Source of the DNA: CAVSWN01 sp963770995
GTDB lineage: Bacteria > Acidobacteriota > Vicinamibacteria > Vicinamibacterales > CAVVIG01
DNA: 64,000 nucleotides
Assembly: GCA_963770995.1 (NCBI GenBank)
Contig: CAVYRS010000001.1
Span: 2,418,001 to 2,482,000, forward strand
Direction: 5' to 3'
Shown in pieces: positions 54,045 through 63,988 of the stretch. A program made the translations under genes and the position numbers. The notes under the pieces were generated by a model that was not told the origin of the DNA, ran no database searches, and worked only from the letters and a program-made list of their open reading frames with translations. Position 1 is the stretch's first letter; each line of letters begins with the position of its first letter.

Positions 54045-54848
54045 TCAGAGCTGTGCCCGTATCGCCCAAAGATCCGGGAAGATCGGCCGGCCGACCGTTT
54101 CGCGCAGATACGCGGCGCCGGCCGAACCGCCGGTGCCCGGCTTGACGCCGATCGTTCGCTCGACCATTTTTGCGTGCCGATACCGCCACTCCTGCACGCC
54201 CTCGTCGAGATCGACGAGCCGTTCGCACAGCTCGGCGTTCTTGGTGTCCTTCCGGTACACCTCAACCAGGGTCTGCTGCAGCTCCGCCGACGGCTCCAGC
54301 GGCGCGACCACGTCGCGGGCGAGAAGCGTGTCCGGCACGCTGTATCTCTCCCGGGATAGATACCGCAGAAAGCCGTCCCACAGCGTGGGTTCGTGATACC
54401 TGCGCTCGAGCGCCACGCGCGCGCGGCTTCCCTCTGGAAAGCGTTTGATCGCCTGTTCGGATTTCACGCCGAGCAGGAATTCGATCTGGCGAAACTGATC
54501 GGACTGAAACCCGCTCGCCGCCTCCAGCCGCTGCCGGAAACTGAAGAACTCGAGCGGCGTCATGGTTTCCAGGATGTCGAGCTGCGCGACCATCACCTTG
54601 AGAATCGTCAGGATCCGCTTGAGGGTGTGCTGGGCCTTGTGCGGCTCATCGTCTTCGAGCAGCCGGCGCACGCGATCGAACTCGTGCAGCAGCTCTTTGA
54701 ACCACAACTCGTAGACCTGGTGGATGACGATGAAGAGCATCTCGTCGTGTTCGGGCCCCTCCGACCGCGGTTGCTGCAGCGACAGCAACTCGTCAACTTT
54801 CAGATAGCTGCTGTAGGTGACGGCCGCCTGTGAGTACGTCTCAGACAT
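54045..54848 (-). CDS. kynA: Tryptophan 2,3-dioxygenase
   Basis: A 267-residue protein, normal length for the bacterial enzyme, intact. It opens the indole ring of tryptophan with O2 to N-formylkynurenine, using heme. The family motifs are TYSSYLKVDELLSLQ, HDEMLFIVIHQVYELWFKEL (substrate-binding region) and EWRYRHAKMVERTIG, whose histidine binds heme. It follows the monooxygenase/reductase gene by four bases, so it is in the same operon. Confidence 0.95.
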   Translation of the reverse strand: MSETYSQAAVTYSSYLKVDELLSLQQPRSEGPEHDEMLFIVIHQVYELWFKELLHEFDRVRRLLEDDEPHKAQHTLKRILTILKVMVAQLDILETMTPLEFFSFRQRLEAASGFQSDQFRQIEFLLGVKSEQAIKRFPEGSRARVALERRYHEPTLWDGFLRYLSRERYSVPDTLLARDVVAPLEPSAELQQTLVEVYRKDTKNAELCERLVDLDEGVQEWRYRHAKMVERTIGVKPGTGGSAGAAYLRETVGRPIFPDLWAIRAQL

Positions 54849-54852
54849 TGCT

Positions 54853-57145
54853 CTATGACTTTTCTCCGGTGAACCGGAATTCGAATCGCGGCGTGTAGCG
54901 CTCCACCGACTTGTACGGCCCGGGCCACGGGAGCGGGTAGCCGAGCATCCACGCGGCGTGTCGCGTCCAGTACGGGTCGAAGATGTGCGCCCGCGCGAGC
55001 AGGCACAAGTCGGCGCGCCCGGCGGCGATGATGGTGTTCACATCCATGTACGACGAAATGTTCCCCACCGCCATTGTCGCCATCCCCACTTGATGGCGGA
55101 TCCGATCGGCGAACGGCGTTTGAAACAGCCGGCCGTAGACGGGGCGTTGGTCCGCCACCGTCTGTCCCGCCGAGACATCGACGACGTCGCAGCCGTGCGC
55201 CTTCAACAGGCGCGCAACCTCCACGGCATCCTCGGGCCCCATACCGCCGGGCGCCCAGTCCACGGCGCTGATGCGCACGCTCATCGGCTTCCCGGCGGGC
55301 CACGCGGCGCGGCAGGCGTCGAACACTTCGAGCGGGAATCGCATCCGGTTTTCCAATGCGACCGCCGTACTCGTCGGCGCGCGTGTTCGTCAGCGGCGAG
55401 ATGAAGGACGCGAGCAGATAGCCGTGCGCCATGTGGATTTCGAGGAGATCGAAGCCGGCCTCGTGCGCGAGCTCTGCCGCCCGAGCGTAGTCGGCCACGG
55501 CGCAGTCCATGTCCGCGCGGGTCATCGCGCGCGGCACCGGACTGCGATCTGGAAAGAACGGAATCGGCGACGCCGAAACCAGCGGCCATCGATCATCGGG
55601 GTCAGGCAGCGGCTCGTTGTCCGCCACCCACAGTTGCTGCGTCGCCCCTTTTCGGCCGGCATGTCCAAGTTGGATGCCGATCGCCGCCGGCGTTTCGCGA
55701 TGGACGAAGTCCACGATCCTCTTCCATGCGGCCGCGTGTTCCGGACGATAGAGGCCCGCGCACCAGGGCGAAATGCGCGCGTCACGCGACACATCGGTCA
55801 TCTCCGCCATGACGAGCCCGGCGCCCCCCATCGCGCGGCTTCCGAGATGAACGAGATGCCAGTCGCCGATCGTTCCATCGTCTGCCACGTACTGGCACAT
55901 CGGCGAGACGACCACGCGGTTCGGCAAGACGAGATCGCGCAGCCGGAACGGCGTGAACATCGGAGGGGGGATCGAGATCGCAGGGCGGCCGGTTTGCAGC
56001 TCCGCCTGACGGGCGACATGTTCGTCCACCCGCGCGAGAAACTGCGGATCGCGGGCGCGCAGATCCTCGTGCGTGATGCGCAGCGACCGCGTCAGCAGCG
56101 AGAAGACAAACTGAACAGCGTCGAGCGACAGGTAGCGTTCCGTGTCCTCGAACCACTGCAGCGACGCCTGCGCGGCGCGCTGCAGGCTCTCGACCAGCGG
56201 TCGCCGGCGCGCCTCGTACGCGCGGAGCGCGGACGGGATGTCGGTCACGCTGACCAGCGAGTCGCGCAGGGCGACAGCATCTTCCATGGCCATCCGCGTT
56301 CCCGATCCCACGGAGAAGTGCGCTGTGTGTGCGGCATCGCCGAGCAGCACGACGTTGCCGCGCTCGGTTGCCCCGTACCACGGCTCGGTGCGAACGGTCG
56401 GAAACTGCCGCCAGATGCTGCGATTCGTGATCAGCCGATGTCCGTCCAGCTTCTCGGCGAACAGTCGTTCGAGAAACGCTGCCGTTTCCGCCTCCGTGGC
56501 GCGGTCCATCCCCGCGGCCTTCCACGTCCGTTCGCCGCATTCGACGATGAACGTTGAGCGATCGGGGCCGTACTGATACGCGTGCACGCGCCAGAGACCG
56601 TGATCGTGGTGCTTGAAATAGAACGTGAATGCCGGAAAGGGCTTCGTGGTGCCGAGCCAGACGAAACGATTCGGACGCAGATCGATGGTCGTGGAGATGC
56701 GAGTCTGTAGAAGCTGACGGACCGTGCTGTTGCTGCCGTCCGCGGCGACGACCAGATCGACGTCACGCAGCGCGTCCAGGCTCGACACCTCGCGCTCGAA
56801 CAGCAGCTCGACGCCGGCCGCACACGCCTGCTCCTGCAGGACGCGCAGCAACGTGTGGCGGCTCATGCCGCTGAAGCCGTGTCCGGTCGACGTGATGCGC
56901 TCGCCGCGATAGTGGACCTCGATGTCGTCCCAGTGCACGAGGTGGCGCGCGATGCCGCTGTAGGCGTCGGAGTCGGCGCCGGCGATTCCAGCCATGGTCG
57001 CGTCCGAGAACACCACGCCGAAACCGAACGTATCCTCTGCCCGGTTGCGTTCGATGACGCGGATCTCGTGTCGCGGGTCGGCTTTCTTCATCAGCACCGC
57101 GAAATACAAGCCGCCCGGCCCGCCGCCCACGCACGTGATCTTCAT
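54853..57145 (-). CDS. 2-Aminobenzoyl-CoA (or salicylyl-CoA) monooxygenase/reductase, one frame disruption
   Basis: Corrected length 763 residues. Residues 1-390 are a FAD monooxygenase: CVGGGPGGLYFAVLMKK at the start, and LLGDAAHTAHFSVGSG late. Residues 395-763 are an old-yellow-enzyme-like domain: FTPFRLRDLVLPNRVVVSPM, IQLGHAGRKG, EIHMAHGYLLASFISPLTNT. The fusion is that of 2-aminobenzoyl-CoA monooxygenase/reductase of Azoarcus and of salicylyl-CoA 5-hydroxylase. It would use O2 and NAD(P)H to dearomatise an aryl-CoA. One extra base near 55355 (CGCATTGG) breaks the OYE domain. Context with tryptophan enzymes and an aryl-CoA ligase favours 2-aminobenzoyl-CoA. Confidence 0.8.
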
Positions 57146-57942
57146 TACTGGAACTTCGGCGGCCGCCTGGCGACGAACGCCTCGTACGCTTCGCGGAAAT
57201 CGGGCTGCGACATCAGCGCCGCCTGGATCTGCGCCTCGGACTCCAGCGCCGACGACAGGTCGAGGCTCGCCTCGCGATTGAGGGCCTCTTTCGTGATCGC
57301 CAGCGCGCGCGCTGGTCCGCGGGCCAAGAGCCCGGCGAACGCCGTCGCCGCCGTGAGCGCTTCGCTGTCGGGCACGACGCGGTTGTACAGGCCGATCCGG
57401 AGCGCCTCGTCGGCGGTGATGAAGTCGCCGGTCATCAACAATTCGGCGGCGCGGCCGGCGCCGACGATGCGAGGGAGGAGCCACGCCGCGCCCATATCGG
57501 CGCCAGAAAGGCCAACCTTCGTGAAGAGGAACGCGATCTTCGCCGACACCGCGGCAATCCGGACGTCGCACGCGCTTGCGATCACCGCGCCGGCGCCGGC
57601 GGTCGTCCCGTTCAGCGCCGCCACGACGGGCTTCGAACACTGGCGAATCGCGAGCACGAGATCGCACGTCATCCGCGTGAACTCGAGCAGGCCGCGATCG
57701 TCCCGCTGGAACAACTTGCCGATGATGTCGTGGACGTCGCCGCCGGAACAGAATGCCTTGCCCGCCCCGGTCATGACGACAACCCGGACGCCTGGCTCGG
57801 AATCCAGCGCCCGAAACGTACGCAGCAGTTCCTCGTAGACCTCGAAGGTCAGCGCGTTCAGCCGATCGGGACGATTGAGCGTGATCGTCGCGATTCCGGT
57901 GGTGGTGTCGAGTGAGTAAAGAAACGACTCCGGCGTTGTCAC
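57145..57942 (-). CDS. Crotonase-fold enoyl-CoA hydratase/isomerase family protein
   Basis: A 265-residue protein with overlap on both sides (TAATG with the gene after, GTGA with the RidA before). Crotonase blocks: ITLNRPDRLNAL, AFCSGGDVHDI (oxyanion hole), GTTAGAGAVIASACDVRIAA, KVGLSGADMGAAWLLPRIVG. Neither catalytic Glu of a normal hydratase is visible at its usual place: the first site reads AVIA and the second KVGL. An Asp in GADMG could serve. So a hydratase role is doubtful. A C-C bond hydrolase like BadI or MenB-type enzymes is an alternative. Confidence 0.85.
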   Translation of the reverse strand: MTTPESFLYSLDTTTGIATITLNRPDRLNALTFEVYEELLRTFRALDSEPGVRVVVMTGAGKAFCSGGDVHDIIGKLFQRDDRGLLEFTRMTCDLVLAIRQCSKPVVAALNGTTAGAGAVIASACDVRIAAVSAKIAFLFTKVGLSGADMGAAWLLPRIVGAGRAAELLMTGDFITADEALRIGLYNRVVPDSEALTAATAFAGLLARGPARALAITKEALNREASLDLSSALESEAQIQAALMSQPDFREAYEAFVARRPPKFQ

Positions 57943-58346
57943 GGCAGCACCGCCGTCGCCTCGATCTCGACGCTGGCGTTCTTGTCGAAGAGCGCCGAGA
58001 CCTCGACCAGCGCCATCGCCGGATAGTGCGATCCGAGGTGGCGCCGCCAGACGTCACGTAGCGCCGGACGGCTGTCGCGGTAGCGATCCATGCTGGTCAC
58101 GTACACAGTCATGCGCACGATGTGCTCCGGCTGCCCGCCAGCCGCGTGCACCACGATCACCACGCGCGCAAGCGCTCGCTCGAACTGCTCGGTGAACCCG
58201 TCGCTCCCGGCGAGCGCGCCTTGGTCGGTTCCGATCTGACCGGCGACGAAGAGCAGCCGTCCTGCCGCCGGCGTAATCAGACCGTGCGCGAAACCTCGAG
58301 GTTTACCGAGCTCCGGCGGATTCACGACCGTGAACGGCTCGCTCAC
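57939..58346 (-). CDS. RidA-family enamine/imine deaminase-like protein
   Basis: A 135-residue cytosolic RidA/YjgF protein. It has GRLLFVAGQIGTDQGALAGS, then RVVIVVHAAGGQPEHIVRMTVYVTSMD and SALFDKNASVEIEATAVLP. RidA members hydrolyse reactive enamines and imines, releasing ammonia. The usual Arg of the active site (about residue 105) is not where expected, and the final motif is VEIEATAVL. Overlapping GTGA junctions tie it to the crotonase and creatininase genes. In this operon its likely substrate is the enamine formed by dearomatising 2-aminobenzoyl-CoA. Confidence 0.85.
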   Translation of the reverse strand: MSEPFTVVNPPELGKPRGFAHGLITPAAGRLLFVAGQIGTDQGALAGSDGFTEQFERALARVVIVVHAAGGQPEHIVRMTVYVTSMDRYRDSRPALRDVWRRHLGSHYPAMALVEVSALFDKNASVEIEATAVLP

Positions 58347-59110
58347 GACTCGATTCCCTTCTCGGCCAGCGCTTCGACAACGGCGTCCGCCAGAATCGAA
58401 CCCAGCGTCTCGATGATCGCGCGCCCTTCTTCGGCGGTGGCGTCCGCCGGGAAGCCGAAATAGGCCTCTGCGCCGCCGGCAGCCGTGAACGTCGCCTGCC
58501 CGCTTCGGATCGCATCGACCAGAGAGCGTGGATTGGGAGGGAGCGTGGCCATCACATCGGCACGCACAAGATCGGGGTGCTCCGCCAGGACGATCGAGGT
58601 TTCATACCGCCCGGCGTGACATGCGCCGCTGCGAAACTCCGGTGTCAGCATCTCGGCCCAGCGGCGCTTCGTCAGATCCGGGAACACAACGACCGCTTCG
58701 TCGTCGTGGCTCCCGGACGCGGCGCGCCGCAGCGCGCTCACGTGAGCCGGATCGTGATGCGCGTTGGCAATGGCCGTGACGCGTATTCCATGTGCCGCGA
58801 GGCTCTGCACGACTCCGGTCACGACCATTGTCGTCGTCTCCGGAGGCACGTGGAGCGTGCCGGCGAACTCCGACGCGAACGGCGCGGGCGCAATCGTCAT
58901 CGCGGGCAGCAGCAGCACGTGAAGCCCGCGCGCGGCCAGCCGGGCGGCGCCGGCGCGCGCCATGGCTTCCGCGATAATCACGTCGGTGCCGAGCGGCAGA
59001 TGCGGTCCATGCGCCTCGATGGCGCCAGCCGGAAGCACCGCCACGGTCCGCGCCGCCGGCAGGTCGCGCACCGCCGGCCACGTCAGCGACGCCAATGAGT
59101 GAACCGGCAC
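58343..59110 (-). CDS. Creatininase-family metal-dependent hydrolase
   Basis: A 255-residue protein from GTG 59110. The creatininase motifs are LPAGAIEAHGPHLPLGTDV (metal-binding Glu, His and Asp), then IANAHHDPAH (usually NGHGGN, so altered), and GACHAGRYETSIVL (HAG-x-x-ETS, third metal region). The family has creatininase, MftE, FAPy deformylase and cyclic hydrolases, so amide or ring C-N/C-C cleavage is possible. It is the first gene of the leftward catabolic operon. Candidates: N-formylkynurenine deformylase, or the enzyme opening the dearomatised ring. Neither is proven. Confidence 0.8.
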   Translation of the reverse strand: MPVHSLASLTWPAVRDLPAARTVAVLPAGAIEAHGPHLPLGTDVIIAEAMARAGAARLAARGLHVLLLPAMTIAPAPFASEFAGTLHVPPETTTMVVTGVVQSLAAHGIRVTAIANAHHDPAHVSALRRAASGSHDDEAVVVFPDLTKRRWAEMLTPEFRSGACHAGRYETSIVLAEHPDLVRADVMATLPPNPRSLVDAIRSGQATFTAAGGAEAYFGFPADATAEEGRAIIETLGSILADAVVEALAEKGIES

Positions 59111-59132
59111 GAAACGAGTTTAATCTAGCGTT

Positions 59133-60680
59133 GTGAGCGCGTCGCATCCAAACACGCTCGTGACCATCCCCGTCCGACTGAACCTTGCGAGCTATCTGCT
59201 CGACGCCCGCGTCGCGGAGGGGCGCGGTGATCGGATCGCCATCCGCACCGATGGGCGCACGTATTCGTACGCCGATGTCGCGCGGCGCTCCGCCCAGTAC
59301 GCGCACGTGCTGGCGGCCGACGATGTGCGGCCGGAAGAACGGGTGATCGTGGCGCTGCCGGACGGCGTCGATTTCGTCGCCGCGCTGTTTGGCATCCTGC
59401 GGCGCGGCGCGGTCGTCGTCATGGTGAATCCGGACACCACGCCGGACCTTCTTCGCTACTTTTTCGAATACACGAGAGCGACCGCGGCATTCGTCGCCGC
59501 CCCACGACTCGAACTCTTCCAGCAACAGTCAAGTGGACTTCCGTCCGCGGAGCGACTCTATCCGGTCGGAACCGCCGAGCTCTCCGACCACCTGGAGGCG
59601 CAATCCACCGAATTCGAACCCTTTGATTCCCATCGAGACGATGCGGCGATCTGGCTGTTCAGCGGGGGCACGACGGGGCGTCCCAAGGGCGTCGTGCAAA
59701 CACATCGTTCGTTCGTCAACACGACAGCGTTGTATGGCCACGGCGTGCTCAACGTCGGTCCGGACGACGTGACGATCGCGGTGCCCAAGCTGTTTTTCGG
59801 CTACGCCACCGGATCGAATGTGTTCTTTCCGTTCTCGGTCGGCGCGTCGTGCGTCCTGTTTCCCGAGCGCTGCACGGCCGACGTATTGTTCGCGCAGATC
59901 GCGCGACACCGGCCGACGATCCTCATCAACGTGCCGACGATGATCCAGCAGATGGTGTCCCATGCGGACGCGGCGTCAGCGGATCTGTCGAGTCTGCGTC
60001 TCGCGACATCCGCGGGTGAGCCGCTGCCGCTCGAACTCCACGATCGGTGGATGCGCGCGTTCGGCGTCGACCTGCTCGACGGCCTTGGCACCGCAGAGAT
60101 GTGGCACATCTTCATCTCCAATCGCCCGGGCGACGTCGTGGCCGGAACGCTCGGACGCGTCGTCCCCGGCTTCGAGGTCAAGCTGTGCGACGCGGACGGC
60201 CGCGAAGTCGCCGACGGCGAAATCGGCGCGCTCTGGGTGAAGGGCGAGTCGCGGGCGATCGGTTACTGGCGGCAGATGGACGACACGATGCGCGTCTTTC
60301 GCGGCGAATGGTGCGTGCCGGGCGACATGCTGCAGCGGAACGCGGATGGCGCCTTCACGTACTGCGGTCGATCCGACGACCTGTTGAAGGTGCACGGCCG
60401 GTGGCTGGCGCCAAGCGAGCTCGAGAACTGTCTGCTGGCCCATCCCGCCGTCCGCGAAGTCGCCGTCGTCGGCGCAGCCGACAGCAACGGGCTCGTCAGC
60501 GCGTGCGCGTTCGTCGTCTCCGAATCCGCCTCGCCGGAGCTTGCGGACGAACTGAAGGCCTTCGCCCGGTCAAGACTGGATCACTACAAGTCGCCCCGTG
60601 ACGTGGTCTTCCTCGACACGATGCCGCAGACCCATCTCGGCAAGGTAGATCGCGGCGCGCTGGCCAAGATGCGCCGATGA
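59133..60680 (+). CDS. Benzoate/2-aminobenzoate-CoA ligase
   Basis: A 515-residue ANL-family enzyme from GTG 59133. It has LFSGGTTGRPKGVVQTHRSF (P-loop of adenylate-forming enzymes), then VPTMIQQMVSHAD, LLDGLGTAEMWHIF, YCGRSDDLLKVHGRWLAP (hinge) and LGKVDRGALAKMRR with the catalytic Lys. The aryl-acid group of the benzoate-CoA ligase family fits best. It converts an aromatic acid, ATP and CoA to aryl-CoA plus AMP. Given the dioxygenase and kynureninase-like genes, anthranilate is the probable substrate. It diverges from the creatininase gene, with only 22 bases between. Confidence 0.88.
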   Translation: MSASHPNTLVTIPVRLNLASYLLDARVAEGRGDRIAIRTDGRTYSYADVARRSAQYAHVLAADDVRPEERVIVALPDGVDFVAALFGILRRGAVVVMVNPDTTPDLLRYFFEYTRATAAFVAAPRLELFQQQSSGLPSAERLYPVGTAELSDHLEAQSTEFEPFDSHRDDAAIWLFSGGTTGRPKGVVQTHRSFVNTTALYGHGVLNVGPDDVTIAVPKLFFGYATGSNVFFPFSVGASCVLFPERCTADVLFAQIARHRPTILINVPTMIQQMVSHADAASADLSSLRLATSAGEPLPLELHDRWMRAFGVDLLDGLGTAEMWHIFISNRPGDVVAGTLGRVVPGFEVKLCDADGREVADGEIGALWVKGESRAIGYWRQMDDTMRVFRGEWCVPGDMLQRNADGAFTYCGRSDDLLKVHGRWLAPSELENCLLAHPAVREVAVVGAADSNGLVSACAFVVSESASPELADELKAFARSRLDHYKSPRDVVFLDTMPQTHLGKVDRGALAKMRR

Positions 60681-60830
60681 TGGGGTCAGACCCCAATTCG
60701 CTGTTTCCTTCGGGAAAACGAGCGATCCTGGGGATCTGGCGGCCGAAAAGGCCAAATTGGGGTCAGACCCCCAGTCCCCCGGGCCAGAGGGCAACCGATC
60801 AGCCCGGGGTCAGACCCCATTGTCCTCGGA
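60680..60830. repeat. Three copies of a GGGGTCAGACCCC palindrome
   Basis: TGGGGTCAGACCCCAATTCG, AATTGGGGTCAGACCCCCAG and CGGGGTCAGACCCC lie 55-70 bases apart between the ligase and sigma factor genes. The palindromic core GGGGTC-A-GACCCC is a dispersed element. The first copy touches the ligase stop codon. They could be transcription-ending or regulatory sites. Confidence 0.8.
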
Positions 60831-60902
60831 CGGGGACGCAGGGGCTGCTTGTCGTCTTTTCCCCGTCAGTTTCGATCAATTATCAGTGGGGTTTTACAGG
60901 CA

Positions 60903-61497
60903 ATGAGTGCAACACTCGCGACAGCAGCTACCGCTACTACCGACGACAGTGTCGTGGCCGACACCCTGTTCGACACTCTGTACGCTGAACTGCATCGGCT
61001 CGCCCGCCGGGAACTGAACCGACGAGGACGTTTCGGGGGGCTCGGCGTGACGACGCTGCTGCACGAGGCCTATCTCTCGATCTCCGGCAGGGAAGGGGCC
61101 GTCTTCGTCGATCGCGCGCGGTTCATGGCCTACGCCGCCCGGGTGATGCGCGGCTTGATCATCGACGACGTCCGGCGCCGGCGGTCGCAGAAGCGCGGCG
61201 GGCTGTTCGAGATCACCTCGCTCGGCACCGACCACGCGGAGAGCGTGGCCGACGCGCAGGAGCTGGTCCGGATCGGCGATGCGCTCGACGAGCTCGCGCA
61301 AGGTCGAACCGGATCTCGCCGAGATCGTCGATCTGAAGTTCTTCTGCGGCTTCTCCTTCGCCGAGATCGCGGCCATGCGCGGCGTGTCGGAGCGGACGGT
61401 GCAGCGCAACTGGGAGAAGGGCCGCATCTATCTGCACCACGCGATCGCGGACGCGCGCTCGATCGTCGTGAGGCCTCATGCCGCCACTCAGCCCTGA
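60903..61497 (+). CDS. ECF-type RNA polymerase sigma factor, one frame disruption
   Basis: About 197 residues from ATG 60903. The sigma-2 region has LFDTLYAELHRLARRELNRR, TTLLHEAYLSISGR and FMAYAARVMRGLIIDDVRRRR; the sigma-4 region has DLAEIVDLKFFCGFSFAEIA, then ERTVQRNWEKGRIYL. This ECF group (called sigma-70 X6) is typical of Acidobacteriota and Planctomycetota and is encoded beside Ser/Thr kinases, as here. One extra base near 61303 splits it. The stop lies 20 bases inside the next gene, so the two are translated together and the kinase probably controls the sigma factor. Confidence 0.85.
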
Positions 61498-63936
61498 ACG
61501 CTGGCGCGCCGTCAGTCCGTACCTGGACGAGGCGCTCGAGATCGCCACGCGAAGACCGCGCGGCCTGGCTGGCGTCCATTCGCGCGCGCGACGCGGCGCT
61601 GGCCGCCGATCTGCAGACGCTGCTCGCCGAGCACGACGTCGTGCACGAGTCGCACTTTCTGGAACGTGCGGTGCCGCTGCCCTCGCGCGCGGCGACTGAC
61701 GCTGTCGCTGGCGGGACAGATGCTCGGCGCCTACCGGCTGGTCTCGCGGATCGGTCAGGGCGGCATGGGCAGCGTGTGGCTGGCCGAGCGCTGCGACGGC
61801 CGCTTCGAGGGACGCGCGGCGGTCAAGCTGCTGAACATCGCGCTGATGGGCCGCGCCGGCGAAGAGCGGTTCCGGCGCGAAGGCAACATCCTCGCCCGGC
61901 TCACGCATCCGCACATCGCGCACCTCGTCGACGCCGGCGTGTCGCCGACCGGCCAGCCGTATCTCGTGCTCGAGCACGTCGACGGCCAGAGCATCGACCG
62001 CTACTGCGACGAGCACGCGCTGGGCATCGAGGCGCGTCTCCGCCTGTTCCTCGACGTGCTGGAGGCGGTCGCCCACGCGCACGCCAACCTGATCGTGCAC
62101 CGCGACCTCAAGCCGGCCAACGTGCTCGTCAGCGTCGACGGGCAGGTCAAGCTGCTCGACTTCGGCATTGCCAAGCTGCTCGAGGGCGATGCGCGACTGG
62201 ACGGTCCGAACGCGGCCGAGACGAGCGCGCTCACCCGCGAGGGCGGCGCCGCGCTGACGCCGGAGTACGCGGCGCCGGAGCAGGTGACCGGCGGACAGGT
62301 CACGACGGCGACCGACGTCTACGCGCTCGGCGTGCTGCTGTACGTGCTGCTCAGCGGCCAGCATCCCGCCGGCCCCGACGTCCGGTCGCCCGCCGACGCT
62401 GGTGCGCGCCATCGTGGACGTCGAGCCGCGGCGCGTGTCCGACGCCGTGGTCGATCGATACGGAGACGACACGAGACGCTCACGCGTCATGCGGCCCAGT
62501 GCGGCACGACGCCCGGCCGGCTGCGCCGGACGCTGCGCGGCGATCTCGACACCATCGTCGCCAAGGCGCTGAAGAAGAATGCAGCGGAGCGCTACGCCTC
62601 GGTCACGGCGCTGGCCGACGATCTCCGCCGGTTCCTCAGGCACGAGCCGATCAGCGCGCGGCCGGACACGCTGCGGTATCGGACGGCCACGTTCGTGCGG
62701 CGGCACGCGCGGGGCGTGGCGATGTCGGCCGCGGTCGTGCTGCTGCTCGGCGGCTTGACGGCGTTCTATACGAGCCGGCTCGCGACCGAGCGCGACCGCG
62801 CGCAGCGGGAAGCCGCGAAGGCCGCCAAGGTGAGCGAGCTGCTGACGGGGCTGCTGACCGGCGCCGATCCGTATCGCGAATCGCGCGACGCCGGAAGAGC
62901 CGACCGTCCGCGGCGCTGCTCGACGCGGGCGCCGAGCGGGTGCAGAAGGAGCTCGCCGGACAGCCCGAGCTGCAGGCCGAGATGCTGACGGTGATGGGAC
63001 GGACTCTATCGGCGGCTCGGCGTCTACGACAAGGCGCAGCCCCTGCTCGAACAGGCGCTCGCGATCGGACGTCCGGTCTTCGGGGCCGAGCACGTCCGGG
63101 TGGCGCAGACGCTGAACGACCTCGGCGTCCTGCTCGCGGAGAAGGGCGACTACGCGGCGGCGGAGCGGTAGCCTGGAACAGGCGCTCGCGATGCGGCGCA
63201 AGCTGCTCGGCCCGGAGCACGCCGACGTCGCCGTCACGCTCGTGGAGCTCGGACGCGTCTACCAGGATCAGGGATTCAACTGCGCGCGCCGAGCCGCTGC
63301 AGCGCGAAGCGCTGGCGATCCGGCGGAAGGTGCTCGGCGACGAGCACCGGGAAACAGCGGTCAGCTTGAGCGATCTCGCCTCGGTGCTGCGGCTGAATGG
63401 CGATCTCGCGGGCGCCGAGTCGCTCCTCCGGCAATGTCTGGAGATGAACCGGAAGACGCGCGGCGAGGATCACCGAACACCGGCTCGACCCTGCACGACC
63501 TGGCGCTGATCGCGGCGGCCAGGGGCGACTACGCGTCCGCCGAATCGCTGTTTCGCCAGGCGCTGGACGATCAGCCGCAAGACGCTCGGCGAGAGGCACC
63601 CGATCGTGGCGATGACGCTCAACAGCTCTCTCGCGCGTGCTGCGCGAACAGGGCGCGTACGACGAGGCGGCGTCCGCGCTGCAGGACGCGCTGAACATCG
63701 CGCGTCCCGCGCTCGGCAGCGAGCATCAACTGGTCGCGATCTACACGATCAATCTCGCGTCGGTGCAGCTGGCGCGCAAAGAGCCCGCCGCGGCCGAGGC
63801 GCTGCTCCGCGAGGCGTCTGCGGATCCGCCGGCTGTGCGCCCGGGATCGTGCCGAGCCGTCGCCGCACGTTCCCCGAAGACGACTGGAGCGTCGCCGCAA
63901 CCGAAGAGCCTGCTCGCAAAAGCCACAACGCACTAA
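61478..63936 (+). CDS. Serine/threonine kinase with TPR repeats, frame disrupted
   Basis: The N-terminus is the anti-sigma-like segment of this family (LSPERWRAVSPYLDEALEIA). The kinase domain follows: GQGGMGSVWLAERCDGRFEG, VIVHRDLKPANVLVSVDG-like HRDLKPANVLV, LLDFGIAKLLE, LTPEYAAPEQVTGGQ. A membrane helix (GVAMSAAVVLLLGGLTAFYT) precedes TPR units such as VAQTLNDLGVLLAEKGDYAA and ALAIRRKVLGDEHRETAVSL. The receptor-type kinase probably senses by TPR outside and phosphorylates the sigma factor or others. About a dozen extra single bases (for instance near 61550, 61690, 62398, 62905, 63008 and 63284) break it; the exact C-terminus is uncertain. Confidence 0.82.
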
Positions 63937-63988
63937 GCCTGTCGCCTTCCTCTCTCCAATTCCGATTTTTGAAGTAGGAGGAAGAGAG

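Noticed and set aside
60680..60830. CRISPR array of three repeats
   Set aside because: The repeat is a short perfect palindrome, spacing is uneven, and no cas genes are near.
61478..63936. Kinase-TPR gene as several separate small genes
   Set aside because: Each piece continues the same kinase and TPR protein in order after removing single bases; no starts with ribosome sites lie between.
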